DNA of 64,000 nucleotides, taken from Arenicellales bacterium (GTDB taxonomy: Bacteria > Pseudomonadota > Gammaproteobacteria > BMS3Bbin11). The position numbers and the translations under genes were made by a program. The DNA is taken from the NCBI GenBank assembly GCA_029287915.1, contig JARFQE010000030.1, positions 1 to 64,000 of the forward strand, written 5' to 3'. Below the pieces are notes generated by a model. The model ran no database searches and was not told the DNA's origin. It saw nothing but the letters and a program-made list of their open reading frames with translations. Below are positions 15,533 through 23,966 of this stretch, piece by piece. Each line of letters starts with the position of its first letter. Within the stretch, counting starts at the first letter, position 1.

Positions 15533-17920
15533 CTACATAAATGTTATAAATAAAGCCGAGGTCCAGATTTTTGCATCATCGACCTGTCGTGCCACAACAT
15601 AAACCGGACGATGACCATGTGGTCCATTGTTCGCTGAAACTTCGAAATTCCCAGTCACTTCACGGGGTGCATCACTATCACTCATACGTTCCATCGCCAG
15701 GAACATGTCTACACCCGGAAGGTCTTTCTTCAGTCTTGCTGCTTCGAGTAACTCGGCGCCAGTAAACTCCCAGGTAAAGGTAGGACAGTGAACAAACGGA
15801 TTGCCTTTTAATGGATCCCCTACTTTTACATAACCGTCGATAGTCCCTTCGATCTTGATTTTTGCTGTTGCAAGGTGTGAAACATCCATTTCGATGGCAT
15901 CGACGTCGCCATAGGTATCACTCTTGAAGCCTACGGTTGTCGCTGTTTCTCGCCAACAGGTTTCTTCTTTGTGTTCAAAACCCAGACCTTCAAATTCATT
16001 GATGACAGCATCTGTAATGGTTATCGTGCCTTTCCAGACAGCCCAGCGATAACGGTCTTTTATACGTGCACCACCCCAGCGGAAACGAATCTTGCGATCG
16101 GAATAGCCTAGCTCTTCCTGCAGGTCGCGTCTCCAGATCTCACCGTCGTGATCGTAAGCCACTATTTCATCCCAGCCCGCATCACCAAGGAAACGATATT
16201 CTACTTGAGCCGCACCTTTATGTTCGAACTCGTCACCCATGATGTAGTTACCACAGCTTGTCAAACCAAAGGTCCGCTCACCGGTCGATGCAAAGGTATG
16301 ACGTTCACGTAGTGCTATGCCAATGGCCTTGCGCGACAACTCTGGTGAGATCACACCGGAGATACCACCCTTGGTCCCGAATACCGCCGTACCCGGTACG
16401 CCGCCACCGCAACGACCGCGATGTTCGTCACCGGCCATACTCGCACCGATCTTGTAACCACGTTCCATTGCATCCTGATATAACCAGCCAAAGTGACCCC
16501 AGGCAGAACCAATCTCTATTAGTTTTTCCAACTCAGGATGGTGCCAGTCCATGATACAGCGACGGCCACCGACATGAGGAGTTAACAAATGACCTTCTGG
16601 GTCATCGATATAAGCTGCCCATAATTCTTCTAACGGCCAGGCACCGGGAATCGCTTCCGTTGTTCCCGAGTCTTCATTCCAGTCTACTGAACGCACGTGT
16701 GTGCCATCTTTCAAGAACGGGAACTCCGGTTCATCATCATGCAGAAAGATAACGTTATGGTCACCTCCGGCACAGGAGCTACCACACCATTCCGTGCCCG
16801 GATAGGCGACGAACTCACCATCTTTGCTGATTTCACGAATCAGTTCGACGGTCTTTTTCCAACGCTCGGTGGTGATATTGAAGTCATTATGCGCAAAGGC
16901 CAACACATCCAGACCCGTCACATCACGACCATAGTTCAGATTATAACTGGTGGAGTTGGTACCAACCGTGTCCTCGGAGTGGACGTGCAGATCCGTATAA
17001 TATATCCGCGGAAAATCCAGCTCTTTATCTATCGTGACATAAAAGGTATGTTGCTTGACCGCTGGATGATCCGGCATAACCGCGGTTATCACTAACTCTC
17101 CCGGCTTGTCCGTCGGCATATCTTCCAGCAAACGCACGGCCCAACCCTCTGCGGGTAAAAGCAGGTCATTTTCGTAGCAATTCTTGCCATCCAGGCTTGC
17201 CTTTACGTGTACCTTGTCAGGGCGTGACCAACAAGTGTTACCCCACTCATCTTCGGCACGAATACGCAGTGGTAGTTTCTCGCCCTGTTTGACCAGACGC
17301 GACCCTGACCATTGCAACAGAGCGGGCCAGCCCGGTTTGATATTGATTTTCAGATCAGGTTCAACCGCTGCAAAACGAGAAGTACCCAATGGATCCGCAT
17401 AGCAACGAAATTTGAAATGTTCTTCAGTAAAGGTTTGCACGCGTGTACCCGGCCCGCCAAAACGGCGATCACCCAGGCGAATAATAATATGATCACCTGC
17501 TTTCAAATAACCATCATAGGTGTCAACAATCACAGCTTTCTGGAATGGGCGTTCATGCCCCTTCTGGTCAAAGCGCACTGTAAGCTTTTGTACTGTAGCA
17601 GCACTTTGCCCCTCAACAGTAGGCGCGGCATGATATTCAGCAGAAACATAGTTTGCTGCTTTCGGGTCAGTCGTTTGAAACAGCTCCCAGTCAGAATAAA
17701 AACGAAAGGTTGCTTTGAACCAGGAACCGTCCGCCATACCAGACTGCCCCAATGTGTAATCAATAATGATTTCCTGCCATGAACCGGCGACCATCTCTTC
17801 TATATTACAGCTAACAGAGCCAAGAAATGGCATATCCTTGGTCTTTGCATATAAGCCCACAGGCGCAGTATATGAGTCACCTAATTTATCTTTCAATTCA
17901 GCGTCAGTCATTTTTTTCAT
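15533..17920 (-). CDS. DUF3604 domain protein
   Basis: A 795-aa protein without a signal peptide. The N-terminal 300 residues are beta-rich (immunoglobulin-like strands). From about residue 310 the DUF3604 domain begins with YYTDLHVHSEDTVGTNS, a PHP-like HVHS metal-binding start. It continues with DVLAFAHND, FVAYPGTEWCG, GDHNVIF, TPHVGGRRCIMDWH and SMAGDEHRGRCGGG, giving many His/Asp/Glu candidates for a multi-metal site. The family is predicted to be a hydrolase but has no firmly assigned substrate. It lies downstream of tctCBA on the same strand, separated by about 160 bp containing a strong structured region, so it may be the last gene of the transporter operon and act on the imported compound. 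Confidence 0.82.
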   Translation of the reverse strand: MKKMTDAELKDKLGDSYTAPVGLYAKTKDMPFLGSVSCNIEEMVAGSWQEIIIDYTLGQSGMADGSWFKATFRFYSDWELFQTTDPKAANYVSAEYHAAPTVEGQSAATVQKLTVRFDQKGHERPFQKAVIVDTYDGYLKAGDHIIIRLGDRRFGGPGTRVQTFTEEHFKFRCYADPLGTSRFAAVEPDLKINIKPGWPALLQWSGSRLVKQGEKLPLRIRAEDEWGNTCWSRPDKVHVKASLDGKNCYENDLLLPAEGWAVRLLEDMPTDKPGELVITAVMPDHPAVKQHTFYVTIDKELDFPRIYYTDLHVHSEDTVGTNSTSYNLNYGRDVTGLDVLAFAHNDFNITTERWKKTVELIREISKDGEFVAYPGTEWCGSSCAGGDHNVIFLHDDEPEFPFLKDGTHVRSVDWNEDSGTTEAIPGAWPLEELWAAYIDDPEGHLLTPHVGGRRCIMDWHHPELEKLIEIGSAWGHFGWLYQDAMERGYKIGASMAGDEHRGRCGGGVPGTAVFGTKGGISGVISPELSRKAIGIALRERHTFASTGERTFGLTSCGNYIMGDEFEHKGAAQVEYRFLGDAGWDEIVAYDHDGEIWRRDLQEELGYSDRKIRFRWGGARIKDRYRWAVWKGTITITDAVINEFEGLGFEHKEETCWRETATTVGFKSDTYGDVDAIEMDVSHLATAKIKIEGTIDGYVKVGDPLKGNPFVHCPTFTWEFTGAELLEAARLKKDLPGVDMFLAMERMSDSDAPREVTGNFEVSANNGPHGHRPVYVVARQVDDAKIWTSALFITFM

Positions 17921-17966
17921 CGATACAACCTCTTTACTTTTACTCTTATAGTTCTTTAAGTCTTCC

Positions 17967-18039
17967 GGCCCCGCCTGGGCGGGCGGGTTCGTCGGCTGGC
18001 CCGTTCACCGAACCCTTAGCATGAGTCTAACGCGGGGCC
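17967..18039. other. Nested inverted repeats between tctA and the DUF3604 gene
   Basis: Outer stem GGCCCCGC (17967-17974) / GCGGGGCC (18032-18039) encloses an inner stem GGGTTCG (17985-17991) / CGAACCC (18009-18015). On the minus strand this lies between tctA and the DUF3604 gene and could attenuate or process the transcript. Confidence 0.55.
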
Positions 18040-18081
18040 TTCTCTTCTCTTGTCGCGCAGACGACAAAAACAGCATATTAC

Positions 18082-19623
18082 TCAGTCGTTTTCGTCCTTT
18101 GCTGGCGCTTTAACCTTCTCAGCGCGACAGTCCCTGCCCGCCTTTATATTGTTCCAGAACGTTTTGCCAATCACGAAAAAGGTCAGCGCCATCAGCGCCA
18201 TGGCGACAGGCCGCTGGAAGAACATGGTGGGATTGTTTTCTGAAATTATCACCACCTGCTGCAGCGCGCGTTCCCATTCGGGTACCAGAATAAAGCCAAT
18301 CAGGAAGGCGACGTAGGAAAAGTCGAACTTGCGCATGAAGTAGCCAATGACCCCGAAGCTGAGCATGACTCCCACATCGAACATGTCGGACCTGCCCAGA
18401 TAAGACCCCATGATGCAGGTGAAAATCACGATGGGGTACAGTATCACTGCCGGAATTTCGACTGCCTTGCAGAACAGCCGTAGCCCGAATCGACCGATGA
18501 CGGCCAGGAACAGGCTGGCCAGCAACAGGCTACCGTAAATACCGTACATTAGCTGGGCGTTCTCCTTGAACATCAGGGGTCCGGGTTGCATACCATGGAT
18601 CATAAACGCCCCCATCAACATGGCGACGGCCAGGTTGCCGGGAATACCAAGAACAAACAGCGGGATCATGCTGGAGGCAACCACCGCGCTATTGGCCGAC
18701 TCGGATGCACCGATGCCTTCCAGGCTGCCTTTGCCAAATTCTTCCTTGTCTCTGGATCGCTTCTGCGCCTGGTCGTAAGACATGAACGATGCTACCGGTG
18801 CCCCCAGTCCTGGCATCGCGCCAACACCGATGCCGATGAAGCTGCCCCGCAGCAAGGTCTTTATTTTTGAAAAGAATTCCTTGAACGACAGCATCCGGTC
18901 TTCTCTCTTCGTCGAAAACACATTGGCCACGTGTTCGCCGCCGCCTTTGACGGTGAATCGCTCTAACTGGATCAGGATTTCCGAGAACGCCAACAGTCCG
19001 ATGGCCACCGGAATCAGGGACAGACCGCCCCCCAGTTGGTAGACATCGAAGGTGAGCCGGGGAAGCGCAGTTACGGGTTCTGTGCCAATCAGCCCAGCAA
19101 GTAGGCCGAACGCGGCCGCGATGAGACCACGGCAGATGGAATTGGTACCGATGCCGGCGATGACGGTCAGTGCCAGCGAAATCAGCGCGAAGATTTCCGA
19201 CGGCCCCATGAACAGGGCCACCGCAGCCAGCGGCGCTGCGATGGCAATGAGAACACCCGTGGAGATGACGTCTCCCGCTACCGAGCTGTAGAGCGCCATA
19301 CGCAGGGCCTTTTCGCCCTTTCCCTGCTGGGTGAGCGGATAACCGTCCCAGGAGGTGGCTGCCGCCTCCGGCGTGCCTGGTGTGCGCAGCAGTACCGCCG
19401 AAATGGCACCTCCGAAAAAGGCCCCTTTGTTGAGCCCGACCAGAAAGCCGATGGCCGTCAGCGGCGTCATATAGTAGGTGATAGGGATAAAGAGCGCGAT
19501 GGCCATTGGGCCGTTAATGCCGGGGATGGCTCCAATCATAACGCCGATGGCGACCCCGGTGAAGACGAACATCAGGCTGGCAGGCGAAAGGGAATCCAGC
19601 AGTCCCGCAAAAATCATTTCCAT
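18082..19623 (-). CDS. tctA: Tripartite tricarboxylate transporter, large membrane subunit TctA
   Basis: The 12-helix permease of a TTT transporter, which takes up carboxylates using ion gradients. At 513 aa it has full length. Typical sequences are GVMIGAIPGINGPMAIALFIPITY (helix 1-2), GAFFGGAISAVLLRTPGTPEAAATSWDGYPLTQQGKGEKAL, and the second half counterpart SFIGIGVGAMPGLGAPVASFMSYDQAQKRS with GIPGNLAVAMLMGAF. The C-terminal tail after the last helix is charged. The gene follows tctB by 33 bp on the minus strand. The region is distinctly richer in GC than the cassettes around it. Confidence 0.93.
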   Translation of the reverse strand: MEMIFAGLLDSLSPASLMFVFTGVAIGVMIGAIPGINGPMAIALFIPITYYMTPLTAIGFLVGLNKGAFFGGAISAVLLRTPGTPEAAATSWDGYPLTQQGKGEKALRMALYSSVAGDVISTGVLIAIAAPLAAVALFMGPSEIFALISLALTVIAGIGTNSICRGLIAAAFGLLAGLIGTEPVTALPRLTFDVYQLGGGLSLIPVAIGLLAFSEILIQLERFTVKGGGEHVANVFSTKREDRMLSFKEFFSKIKTLLRGSFIGIGVGAMPGLGAPVASFMSYDQAQKRSRDKEEFGKGSLEGIGASESANSAVVASSMIPLFVLGIPGNLAVAMLMGAFMIHGMQPGPLMFKENAQLMYGIYGSLLLASLFLAVIGRFGLRLFCKAVEIPAVILYPIVIFTCIMGSYLGRSDMFDVGVMLSFGVIGYFMRKFDFSYVAFLIGFILVPEWERALQQVVIISENNPTMFFQRPVAMALMALTFFVIGKTFWNNIKAGRDCRAEKVKAPAKDEND

Positions 19624-19656
19624 GGTTTATGTGTTCCGCGTTCTTTGTTCCTGTTT

Positions 19657-20169
19657 TTAGAAAAGTTGCGGCCCCGGTATCGGCACGCCGAAGCCGTAGC
19701 GCATAACGATGTAAAGAACCGCTACCAGGACGATGGACACCACCGTCGATTGAAGCCACTTGCGGCTGCCGATGAAGTACTGGATGACCATCAGGAAGAC
19801 GAATGCCGCTGGTACGTAACCGACGTACTCGATGGCTGCCAACAGCAGCACACTCGGAATTATAAATCGGGCCAGGTGTAACAGATTGACCCGCCCAACC
19901 TGGGTGAATCCCGTCGATTGCGCCTCTTCCGGGAACTGTCCTTCCTCCGCTGGCAGCGTCTTGCCCGCAAACCGAGCCAGTAGCAGGCGCACCAGGGACA
20001 GACATGCCATTGCAATCATGACCCCTACCGACACATTAGCCACCAGCGCGGGCGATGCGCCGTAACCGGGATAAGCAGGTGTATAGGTGGGAATGGCCCA
20101 GGTAAGCAGCAAAATGCCAAATCCGACGATCATCAGGTTAGCGATCGTTTCTCTTTGTATTCTTGTCAC
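19657..20169 (-). CDS. tctB: Tripartite tricarboxylate transporter, small subunit TctB
   Basis: A 170-aa four-helix membrane subunit of the TTT system. Hydrophobic helices are at about 10-28, 41-63, 97-116 and 122-160. The N-terminal MTRIQRETIANLMIVGFGILLLTWAIP and the C-terminal VVSIVLVAVLYIVMRYGFGVPIPGP-like ending are the usual TctB features. A hydrophilic linker of about 30 residues (GKTLPAEEGQFPEEAQS) separates helices 2 and 3. It lies between tctC and tctA in the standard tctCBA order, with 186 bp to tctC. That gap holds GCGTAG-TTTTC-CTACGC and GGAAAAACCGGTTTTCC hairpins that could moderate expression between receptor and permease. Confidence 0.88.
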   Translation of the reverse strand: MTRIQRETIANLMIVGFGILLLTWAIPTYTPAYPGYGASPALVANVSVGVMIAMACLSLVRLLLARFAGKTLPAEEGQFPEEAQSTGFTQVGRVNLLHLARFIIPSVLLLAAIEYVGYVPAAFVFLMVIQYFIGSRKWLQSTVVSIVLVAVLYIVMRYGFGVPIPGPQLF

Positions 20170-20231
20170 ACGTTCCCCCTCTCCCCCGGCTGCTCTGTGA
20201 TGTACCTTCTCTTCAAGGACACCGGTACCAG

Positions 20232-20278
20232 GCGTAGTTTTCCTACGCAGCGAGATAGTCTGGAAAAACCGGTTTTCC
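20232..20278. other. Two hairpins between tctC and tctB
   Basis: GCGTAG-TTTTC-CTACGC (20232-20248) and GGAAAAACCGGTTTTCC (20262-20278). In TTT operons the receptor is normally made in excess, and intercistronic structures like these are the usual place for partial termination or RNA processing. Confidence 0.45.
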
Positions 20279-20355
20279 TCTTCTACACCGCATCCTGGCC
20301 GCGCACCGTATAAGTCGCCGGACCGGAGAGATGTGTCACGGCCCGGCGCTATGGA

Positions 20356-21294
20356 CTACTTCATCTTCGCCTGTTCGCCAAAGGTCGCGTACAGATCCTT
20401 TGCCATCTTGTCGGCGTGCGCCTCACCCCACGTCACGGGCCGCATCAGCAGGTTGCCCGTAATGAATTCCTGGGTTTCCTTGTCATTCGCCAGCTTGTCT
20501 GCGGCGTCCAGCAGCTTGGCCTTAGCGTCAGCATCCAGACCCTTCGGAGCTACCAGGGCAACGATCATTTCCACCTGTTCGTCGTATCCCTGTTCGCGCA
20601 AGGTAGGCACATCAGGAATCGGTGGCAGACGATCACCAAGGGCCGCGGCTATCAACTTGATGGTGCCGGCTTCCACGTGCTTGTAGAGGATGGCGCCTAC
20701 GTAGCCGATGTCAGCATGACCGCCGGTCACGGCCTTGATCACTGACGGACCACCTTTGGACGGGATCAGCGACAGCTTCACGCCTTCCTTCTTGGCAATG
20801 CGCTGAATGGCATCACGGTCATCCGCACCGTGGAACATAGCGACCAGGCTGCTGTTGTTGTTGTCCCTCGCCCAGGCAAAAGCTTCCTTCAGGGTGTTCC
20901 AGGGCTTGTCCGCCTTGGAGATGAAGCCGCTGGAATTCAGCGCCACCAGGGTCAGGTAGTCGAAATCCTCGGGTGTATAGGTTAACTTGCCGTGATGCGG
21001 TGCGTAGGTGTACGCAGTCAGCGAGGTGACGCCGATAGTGTAGCCGTCAGGCTTGGCCCTGCTAAGCGATGTCGCCATCACGGTGCCATGGGAGCCTGTC
21101 ACATTCTTCACGTTGATGGGCTGTCCCAGAATCTTGGTCATGCGCTGTCCCAGGCCACGGGTCAGGCGGTCTATCTGTGCGCCAGGCTGGGTCATGGTCA
21201 TGAACGTAATGGGACGGGTCGGGTATTCGGCTGCTGCAGTGCCAGTGATGGCCACCATCACAAGGCTCAGCCCTAGGGTAAGCAGTTTTCTCAT
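20356..21294 (-). CDS. tctC: Tripartite tricarboxylate transporter substrate receptor TctC (Bug family)
   Basis: Periplasmic substrate receptor of the TTT system, 312 aa. The start is set at 21294, where GGAGGAG lies 5 bases upstream; an earlier in-frame ATG lacks a ribosome site. The signal peptide spans residues 1-23 (LLTLGLSLVMVAITGTAAA). The mature protein begins YPTRPITFMTMTQPGAQIDRL and contains the Bug-family PSKGGPSVIKAVTGGHADIGY and PPIPDVPTLREQGYD blocks. In most Bug proteins the N terminus reads P-x-G-P-x-D; here QPGAQIDR differs slightly, so substrate class is uncertain. First gene of the tctCBA operon. Confidence 0.92.
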   Translation of the reverse strand: MRKLLTLGLSLVMVAITGTAAAEYPTRPITFMTMTQPGAQIDRLTRGLGQRMTKILGQPINVKNVTGSHGTVMATSLSRAKPDGYTIGVTSLTAYTYAPHHGKLTYTPEDFDYLTLVALNSSGFISKADKPWNTLKEAFAWARDNNNSSLVAMFHGADDRDAIQRIAKKEGVKLSLIPSKGGPSVIKAVTGGHADIGYVGAILYKHVEAGTIKLIAAALGDRLPPIPDVPTLREQGYDEQVEMIVALVAPKGLDADAKAKLLDAADKLANDKETQEFITGNLLMRPVTWGEAHADKMAKDLYATFGEQAKMK

Positions 21295-21400
21295 CGTCAC
21301 TCCTCCGTATTGTCGGATCATTGTTATCATCCTGCCCTATTGTTAGTGGCAGATTCTTTTATCATACAACGATCATACTAACGAATGTAAGACGGCAATT

Positions 21401-21418
21401 TTGTCGCCTAGATGACAA
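21401..21418. promoter_or_regulatory. Candidate operator for the Crp/Fnr regulator
   Basis: TTGTC-GCCTAGAT-GACAA is an 18-bp interrupted palindrome in the intergenic region between tctC (start 21294) and the divergent Crp/Fnr gene (start 21652). Half-site and position suit this family, although spacing differs from FNR (14 bp) and CRP (16 bp) boxes. Confidence 0.5.
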
Positions 21419-21651
21419 TGCTTCTACAGGCCACTAGATATTAGAATATTGGAATAATCGACCTATCTAATATTGCATAAAGCAATTACTGAAGCTGCTT
21501 GAAAGTTAGGTACGACGGATGAATACCTGGAGTATAGATTCTACAGGCTCCCTATCGCTGACTTTCTTTATCATGGTTACTATATTCCCGCTGGCAACTG
21601 TGCACCTGTCATGCCATGATAAGCATCAGAAAGATTGGGAGGATATACCTA

Positions 21652-22449
21652 GTGAAAAGCACCAGTAGTTCGGTCGTGGAACCGCTCATAGATATCAGCA
21701 CGAATGTCAGGGCGAATGGCTTTTTCAGTATCGATGACGGTGGCGATGCCTGGTCCGACGCACACGCGAATTTCTTGTCCAGCCTGTCGGAGGCCGAGAC
21801 AGGCGATCTTATGAAATGCACACGACGACTGGACCTGAAGTCCCGTGGTCACCTGTTCCACGCCGGTGATCGCTCCAACGATGTTTACATCGTTGCCGGC
21901 GGCTGCATCCGCTTGTTTCAGATCTCGTCCTCCGGCAAGGAAACCATCCTGTGGTTCAGCTTCCCCGGCGAGATCTTCGGTATGGCCGAACTCTGGCGCG
22001 GAAACGGCCGGCAGATCCATGCTGTAGCGAACGAACCTACCCAGGTCTATTCTATCAGCCGCAGAGACTTTACCAACTTTCTGGGCGCGCACCCGGAAGC
22101 GGCCATGAAAGCGATCGGCATCCTGTCAGCCCGAGTGCGTGCGTTTGGTCATGTGCTGGTCGGATTGGCCTCCGACAATGTAGAAACTCGCATTGCCCGC
22201 CTGCTGATGCGTTTAGCTGCTGCGTCGTCGGACACACGCTGCTGTGCCGACTCTAGTGAAGGTGAATTGTGCATAAACGTGCGTCTGACTCATCAGGATA
22301 TTGCCAACCTGATAGGTGCCAGCCGCCAGACCGTCACGACGACACTGGTGAACCTTCGTAAACAGGGAACGGTTCGTATGCTGAACCATCACATCCATAT
22401 TGTGCGGCCCGAGCATTTGCGCCGCCTTCTTGAACTGGGCGCGGCTTGA
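21652..22449 (+). CDS. Crp/Fnr-family transcriptional regulator
   Basis: A 265-aa regulator read divergently from tctCBA, so probably its controller. I use GTG 21652, about ten bases after GGGAGGA; an upstream ATG at 21616 has no ribosome site. The cyclic-nucleotide-binding-like sensor domain (about 40-150) shows HLFHAGDRSNDVYIVAGGCIRLFQ and GKETILWFSFPGEIFGMAEL. The C-terminal winged helix has the recognition segment LTHQDIANLIGASRQTVTTTLVNLRKQG. The four N-terminal cysteines of oxygen-sensing FNR are absent, so the signal is not a classic Fe-S cluster. Nine bp separate it from the next gene, suggesting an operon. Confidence 0.87.
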   Translation: MKSTSSSVVEPLIDISTNVRANGFFSIDDGGDAWSDAHANFLSSLSEAETGDLMKCTRRLDLKSRGHLFHAGDRSNDVYIVAGGCIRLFQISSSGKETILWFSFPGEIFGMAELWRGNGRQIHAVANEPTQVYSISRRDFTNFLGAHPEAAMKAIGILSARVRAFGHVLVGLASDNVETRIARLLMRLAAASSDTRCCADSSEGELCINVRLTHQDIANLIGASRQTVTTTLVNLRKQGTVRMLNHHIHIVRPEHLRRLLELGAA

Positions 22450-22458
22450 GGCAAGCTG

Positions 22459-23373
22459 ATGACTCGATTGAACAACCCACTGCCCTGGCCACCGGAAGCC
22501 GCACTATATCCGGGCGATGCTGTGCGCACCTTTGCTGCACCCGGCAGCAACCTTGTGTTGGACTTCCACGGCGATCCTGCGACGGCCGGCCTGGCTCTGT
22601 TTTCCGATGGCAACCACCATATGGCGCTGGAAGCATCCGTGCGTGCCTACCTTGCCGCCAACCCGGACGTGGGAGACGTATTCTATACCACTACTCCACC
22701 GATGCCACTGGTGGATGCATTAAAGGGTGACGGACTGGTTATAGGTAACCTGCGCATCAGCCGCAAGCCTGATGTGTTTATCGGCCCTGGCAACATTCTG
22801 GATGGTCTGGTCGACGCTGGCTTGATGACCAGGCACGTGCCGTTTGCCGAAAGTCGTGGCAATGTCATCCTGGTGCGCAAAGGAAACCCGAAGGGCATCA
22901 ACTCTGTAGAGGACCTGCTGTCGGATGATGTCACTGTGGCGTGCTCTAACCCGGCGACAGAGAAGGCCAGCTACCTGGTTTATCAGGAAGCAGCCAGGAA
23001 CCTGGCACAGGAGGCCGGCGCCGACGAAAAAGCAATAGTGGCGAAACTGTCCACAGCAGGCCCGAAGACCGTACATTCGCAAATCATCCACCACCGGGAG
23101 GTACCGGAACTGATCGGCGCGGGTTATGCTGACGCAGCCATGATCTACTATCACCTGGCGCTCCGCTATACCAGAATCTTCCCCGATATTTTTGATCTTG
23201 TTGATATTGGGGGAGTGCTATCTGGGCAGCCCTCCTCCACCAACCCCACTACCCGCTACCATATCGGGCTCGTCGCCGACGGTGGCAAATGGGGTGAACA
23301 TTTCGTTACGTTTATGCAGGGCAATACGGTGCAACGCCTATACGAGGAACATGGGCTTATGCGCCTGTGCTGA
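22459..23373 (+). CDS. Periplasmic-binding-protein-like protein without signal peptide
   Basis: A 304-aa protein of the type 2 periplasmic-binding fold. Residues 20-110 and 110-300 give the two lobes: SNLVLDFHGDPATAGLALFSDG, then FIGPGNILDGLVDAGLMTRHVPFAESRGNVILVRKGNPKG, similar to molybdate/sulfate-type receptors. Unlike them it begins MTRLNNPLPWPPEAAL with no hydrophobic leader, so it should remain in the cytoplasm. It starts 9 bp after the Crp/Fnr stop and shares the operon. A cytosolic ligand-sensing role for the regulator, or an enzyme built on this fold, is a reasonable inference. It ends about 110 bp before the next attC. Confidence 0.65.
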   Translation: MTRLNNPLPWPPEAALYPGDAVRTFAAPGSNLVLDFHGDPATAGLALFSDGNHHMALEASVRAYLAANPDVGDVFYTTTPPMPLVDALKGDGLVIGNLRISRKPDVFIGPGNILDGLVDAGLMTRHVPFAESRGNVILVRKGNPKGINSVEDLLSDDVTVACSNPATEKASYLVYQEAARNLAQEAGADEKAIVAKLSTAGPKTVHSQIIHHREVPELIGAGYADAAMIYYHLALRYTRIFPDIFDLVDIGGVLSGQPSSTNPTTRYHIGLVADGGKWGEHFVTFMQGNTVQRLYEEHGLMRLC

Positions 23374-23483
23374 AGCAAGATCATAATAAGGGACCGGTGA
23401 CAAATACCAATCAATCAGAGATCCTCATATGATTCATATAGCAGAAGAGGAAAAGGCCACTATTGCTATTTAGTAGTGGATTA

Positions 23484-23551
23484 CTACATAACAATACACA
23501 TAAGCATGGGTACGGAAAAGCGCCGCGCCCTTTAGCTTAATCATTAGGCAT
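23484..23551 (+). other. attC site at the right edge of the tct island
   Basis: CTACATAACAATACACATAAGC ... GCGCCGCGCCC ... GCTTAATCATTAGGCAT. The left arm repeats the ACATAACAATAC motif of the katG site, and the right end ATTAGGCAT is the same variant as at 10742. Confidence 0.65.
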
Positions 23552-23582
23552 TACGCAAACAATACACTGTATCAACCTGGTT

Positions 23583-23774
23583 ATGAACGAATTGTTAGAG
23601 CGAGTGATTACATGCCCATATTGTGGAGAAAGAATTAATATCTTAATTGATTGCTCAGTTCATCAACAAAACTATATTGAAGATTGTCAGGTGTGTTGTC
23701 ATCCAATTAATTTTAATGTTTCAATTGATTTGGATAGTAATGTCAATATTGTTGTTTCAAGTGAATATGATTAG
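23583..23774 (+). CDS. CPXCG-motif cysteine-rich protein
   Basis: A 63-aa protein with two zinc-ribbon knuckles, CPYCGE near residue 12 and CQVCCHPI near residue 36. This is the pattern of the small CPXCG cysteine-rich family common in gammaproteobacteria. The middle (INILIDCSVHQQNYIEDC) and the beta-like tail (FNVSIDLDSNVNIVVSS) agree. Function is unknown; zinc binding is likely. It begins at ATG 23583, 33 bp after the preceding attC, and is the only gene of its unit. It is AT-rich, in sharp contrast to the GC-rich tct island just upstream. Confidence 0.82.
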   Translation: MNELLERVITCPYCGERINILIDCSVHQQNYIEDCQVCCHPINFNVSIDLDSNVNIVVSSEYD

Positions 23775-23804
23775 AAACCCTGAGTAAACGACTCAGCGTA
23801 TTAT

Positions 23805-23875
23805 TTAACGCAGACAATACATAAGATGTTGGCGCGGGCGGACGCAGACACGCTGCTGGTCTTAAACATTCGGCG
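23805..23875 (+). other. Possible degenerate attC after the CPXCG gene
   Basis: TTTAACGCAGAC and CTTAAACATTCGGC flank a GC-rich core (GGCGCGGGCGGACGC). Arms pair poorly and the GTT of R' is not intact. Confidence 0.35.
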
Positions 23876-23966
23876 CTCGTGCCACAACAAAAATATTTTT
23901 CAACGATGCGTCGTAACATGAACTGCATAATAGCTATTTTCCAACTCAGCACAGCAGGAGACTGAA

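Noticed and set aside
16258..17782. Several plus-strand open frames inside the DUF3604 gene
   Set aside because: They are antisense shadows of a clearly coding minus-strand gene with family motifs.
15386..23485. Transposon or prophage carrying the tct island
   Set aside because: No transposase, integrase, terminal inverted repeats or phage genes are visible at either end.
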